From Erysipelotrichaceae bacterium UBA6182 (lineage in GTDB: Bacteria > Bacillota_I > Bacilli_A > Erysipelotrichales > Erysipelotrichaceae), in contig DITO01000054.1 in the NCBI GenBank assembly GCA_002422065.1, forward strand, positions 1 through 6,550: DNA of 6,550 nucleotides. Direction: 5' to 3'. The position numbers and the translations under genes are program-made. This document shows positions 6,386-6,550 of the stretch, in pieces (positions within the stretch are counted from its first letter, which is position 1; each line of letters opens with the position of its first letter). The notes beneath the pieces are model-generated. The model made no database searches. It worked only from the letters and a program-made list of their open reading frames with translations, and was not told the origin of the DNA.

Positions 6386-6550
6386 GTCGAAATGGTTGAT
6401 AACTTTGGATTACTTTTTGGATATCCTTGTTTTTGGACTTTTCTATTTGCTTTTGAGAAAGGTCGAACTCAGTCCGGGTGATGATTTTGTCTATCAGAAT
6501 ATCTTGAATGGACGATCGTTTCTTGTATGGCTCAATGAACTCTATCAAGT
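6378..6550 (+). CDS. Start of a further polytopic membrane protein, possibly GT-C like (partial)
   Basis: ATG at 6378 opens a frame that runs off the window after 57 codons. AAGGTG at 6365-6370 is 7 nt upstream, and the gene overlaps the preceding one by 8 nt, so it belongs to the same operon. The product begins MNKSKWLITLDYFLD, continues with a membrane helix (about 8-26), then RKVELSPGDDFVYQNILNGR (27-46). A DD pair just after the first helix followed by an aromatic residue and an N-G segment is the pattern of several GT-C-type or DUF6056/GtrII-like glucosyltransferases, in which the acidic pair lies in the active site. Only the first loop is visible, so the fold is a guess from position and motif; that this is a real gene is well supported by spacing, overlap and uninterrupted coding. 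Confidence 0.65.
   Translation, partial: MNKSKWLITLDYFLDILVFGLFYLLLRKVELSPGDDFVYQNILNGRSFLVWLNELYQ

Noticed and set aside
6351..6548. Minus-strand 65-codon frame at the right edge
   Set aside because: The plus strand here has a properly spaced start, ribosome-binding site and a transmembrane coding pattern continuing off the edge; the minus frame has none of these.

Overview
The window looks like chromosomal DNA from a low-GC Gram-positive bacterium (Bacillota). It is AT-rich, has clear purine-rich Shine-Dalgarno sites 6 to 9 nt before starts, packs its genes tightly, and encodes a YfhO-family membrane protein. A relative of Bacilli or Erysipelotrichia is plausible, but the genus cannot be named from sequence reading alone. 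The code behaves as standard bacterial: TAA and TGA both end genes and tryptophan is TGG.

Layout. From 664 leftward (minus strand) runs the N-terminal 221 codons of an FAD-dependent oxidoreductase of the HemY/amine-oxidase type, starting at TTG and cut by the window edge. A 99-nt divergent intergenic region (665-763) follows; it holds a possible minus-strand promoter overlapped by an inverted repeat. From 764 to the right edge there is one plus-strand run: a GT-C-type membrane glycosyltransferase (764-2308), a YfhO-family GT-C-like protein (2346-4859) interrupted by an in-frame TAA at 3489-3491, an acyltransferase-3 membrane protein (4846-5892), a small signal-anchored extracytoplasmic protein (5894-6385), and the start of another membrane protein with an Asp-Asp motif in its first outer loop (6378 to the edge). 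No gap in this run exceeds 37 nt and two junctions overlap, so it is very probably one operon.

How the genes may work together (inference). Polyprenyl-phosphate-sugar-dependent GT-C enzymes, a YfhO protein and an O-acyltransferase together suggest decoration of a surface glycopolymer (teichoic acid, lipoteichoic acid or a capsule-like polysaccharide) with sugars and acyl groups on the outer face of the membrane. The small anchored protein could be an accessory that binds or presents the polymer. The divergent oxidoreductase belongs to a group often found near such clusters, but its substrate cannot be read here.

The strongest anomaly is the in-frame stop inside the YfhO gene: both halves lie in the same frame, join into a full-length family member, and the second half has no ribosome-binding site of its own. 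The second is a 10-codon mini-ORF with a good Shine-Dalgarno site whose stop overlaps the YfhO start as ATGA, suggesting translational coupling. No RNA gene, CRISPR array, insertion sequence or terminator was seen.
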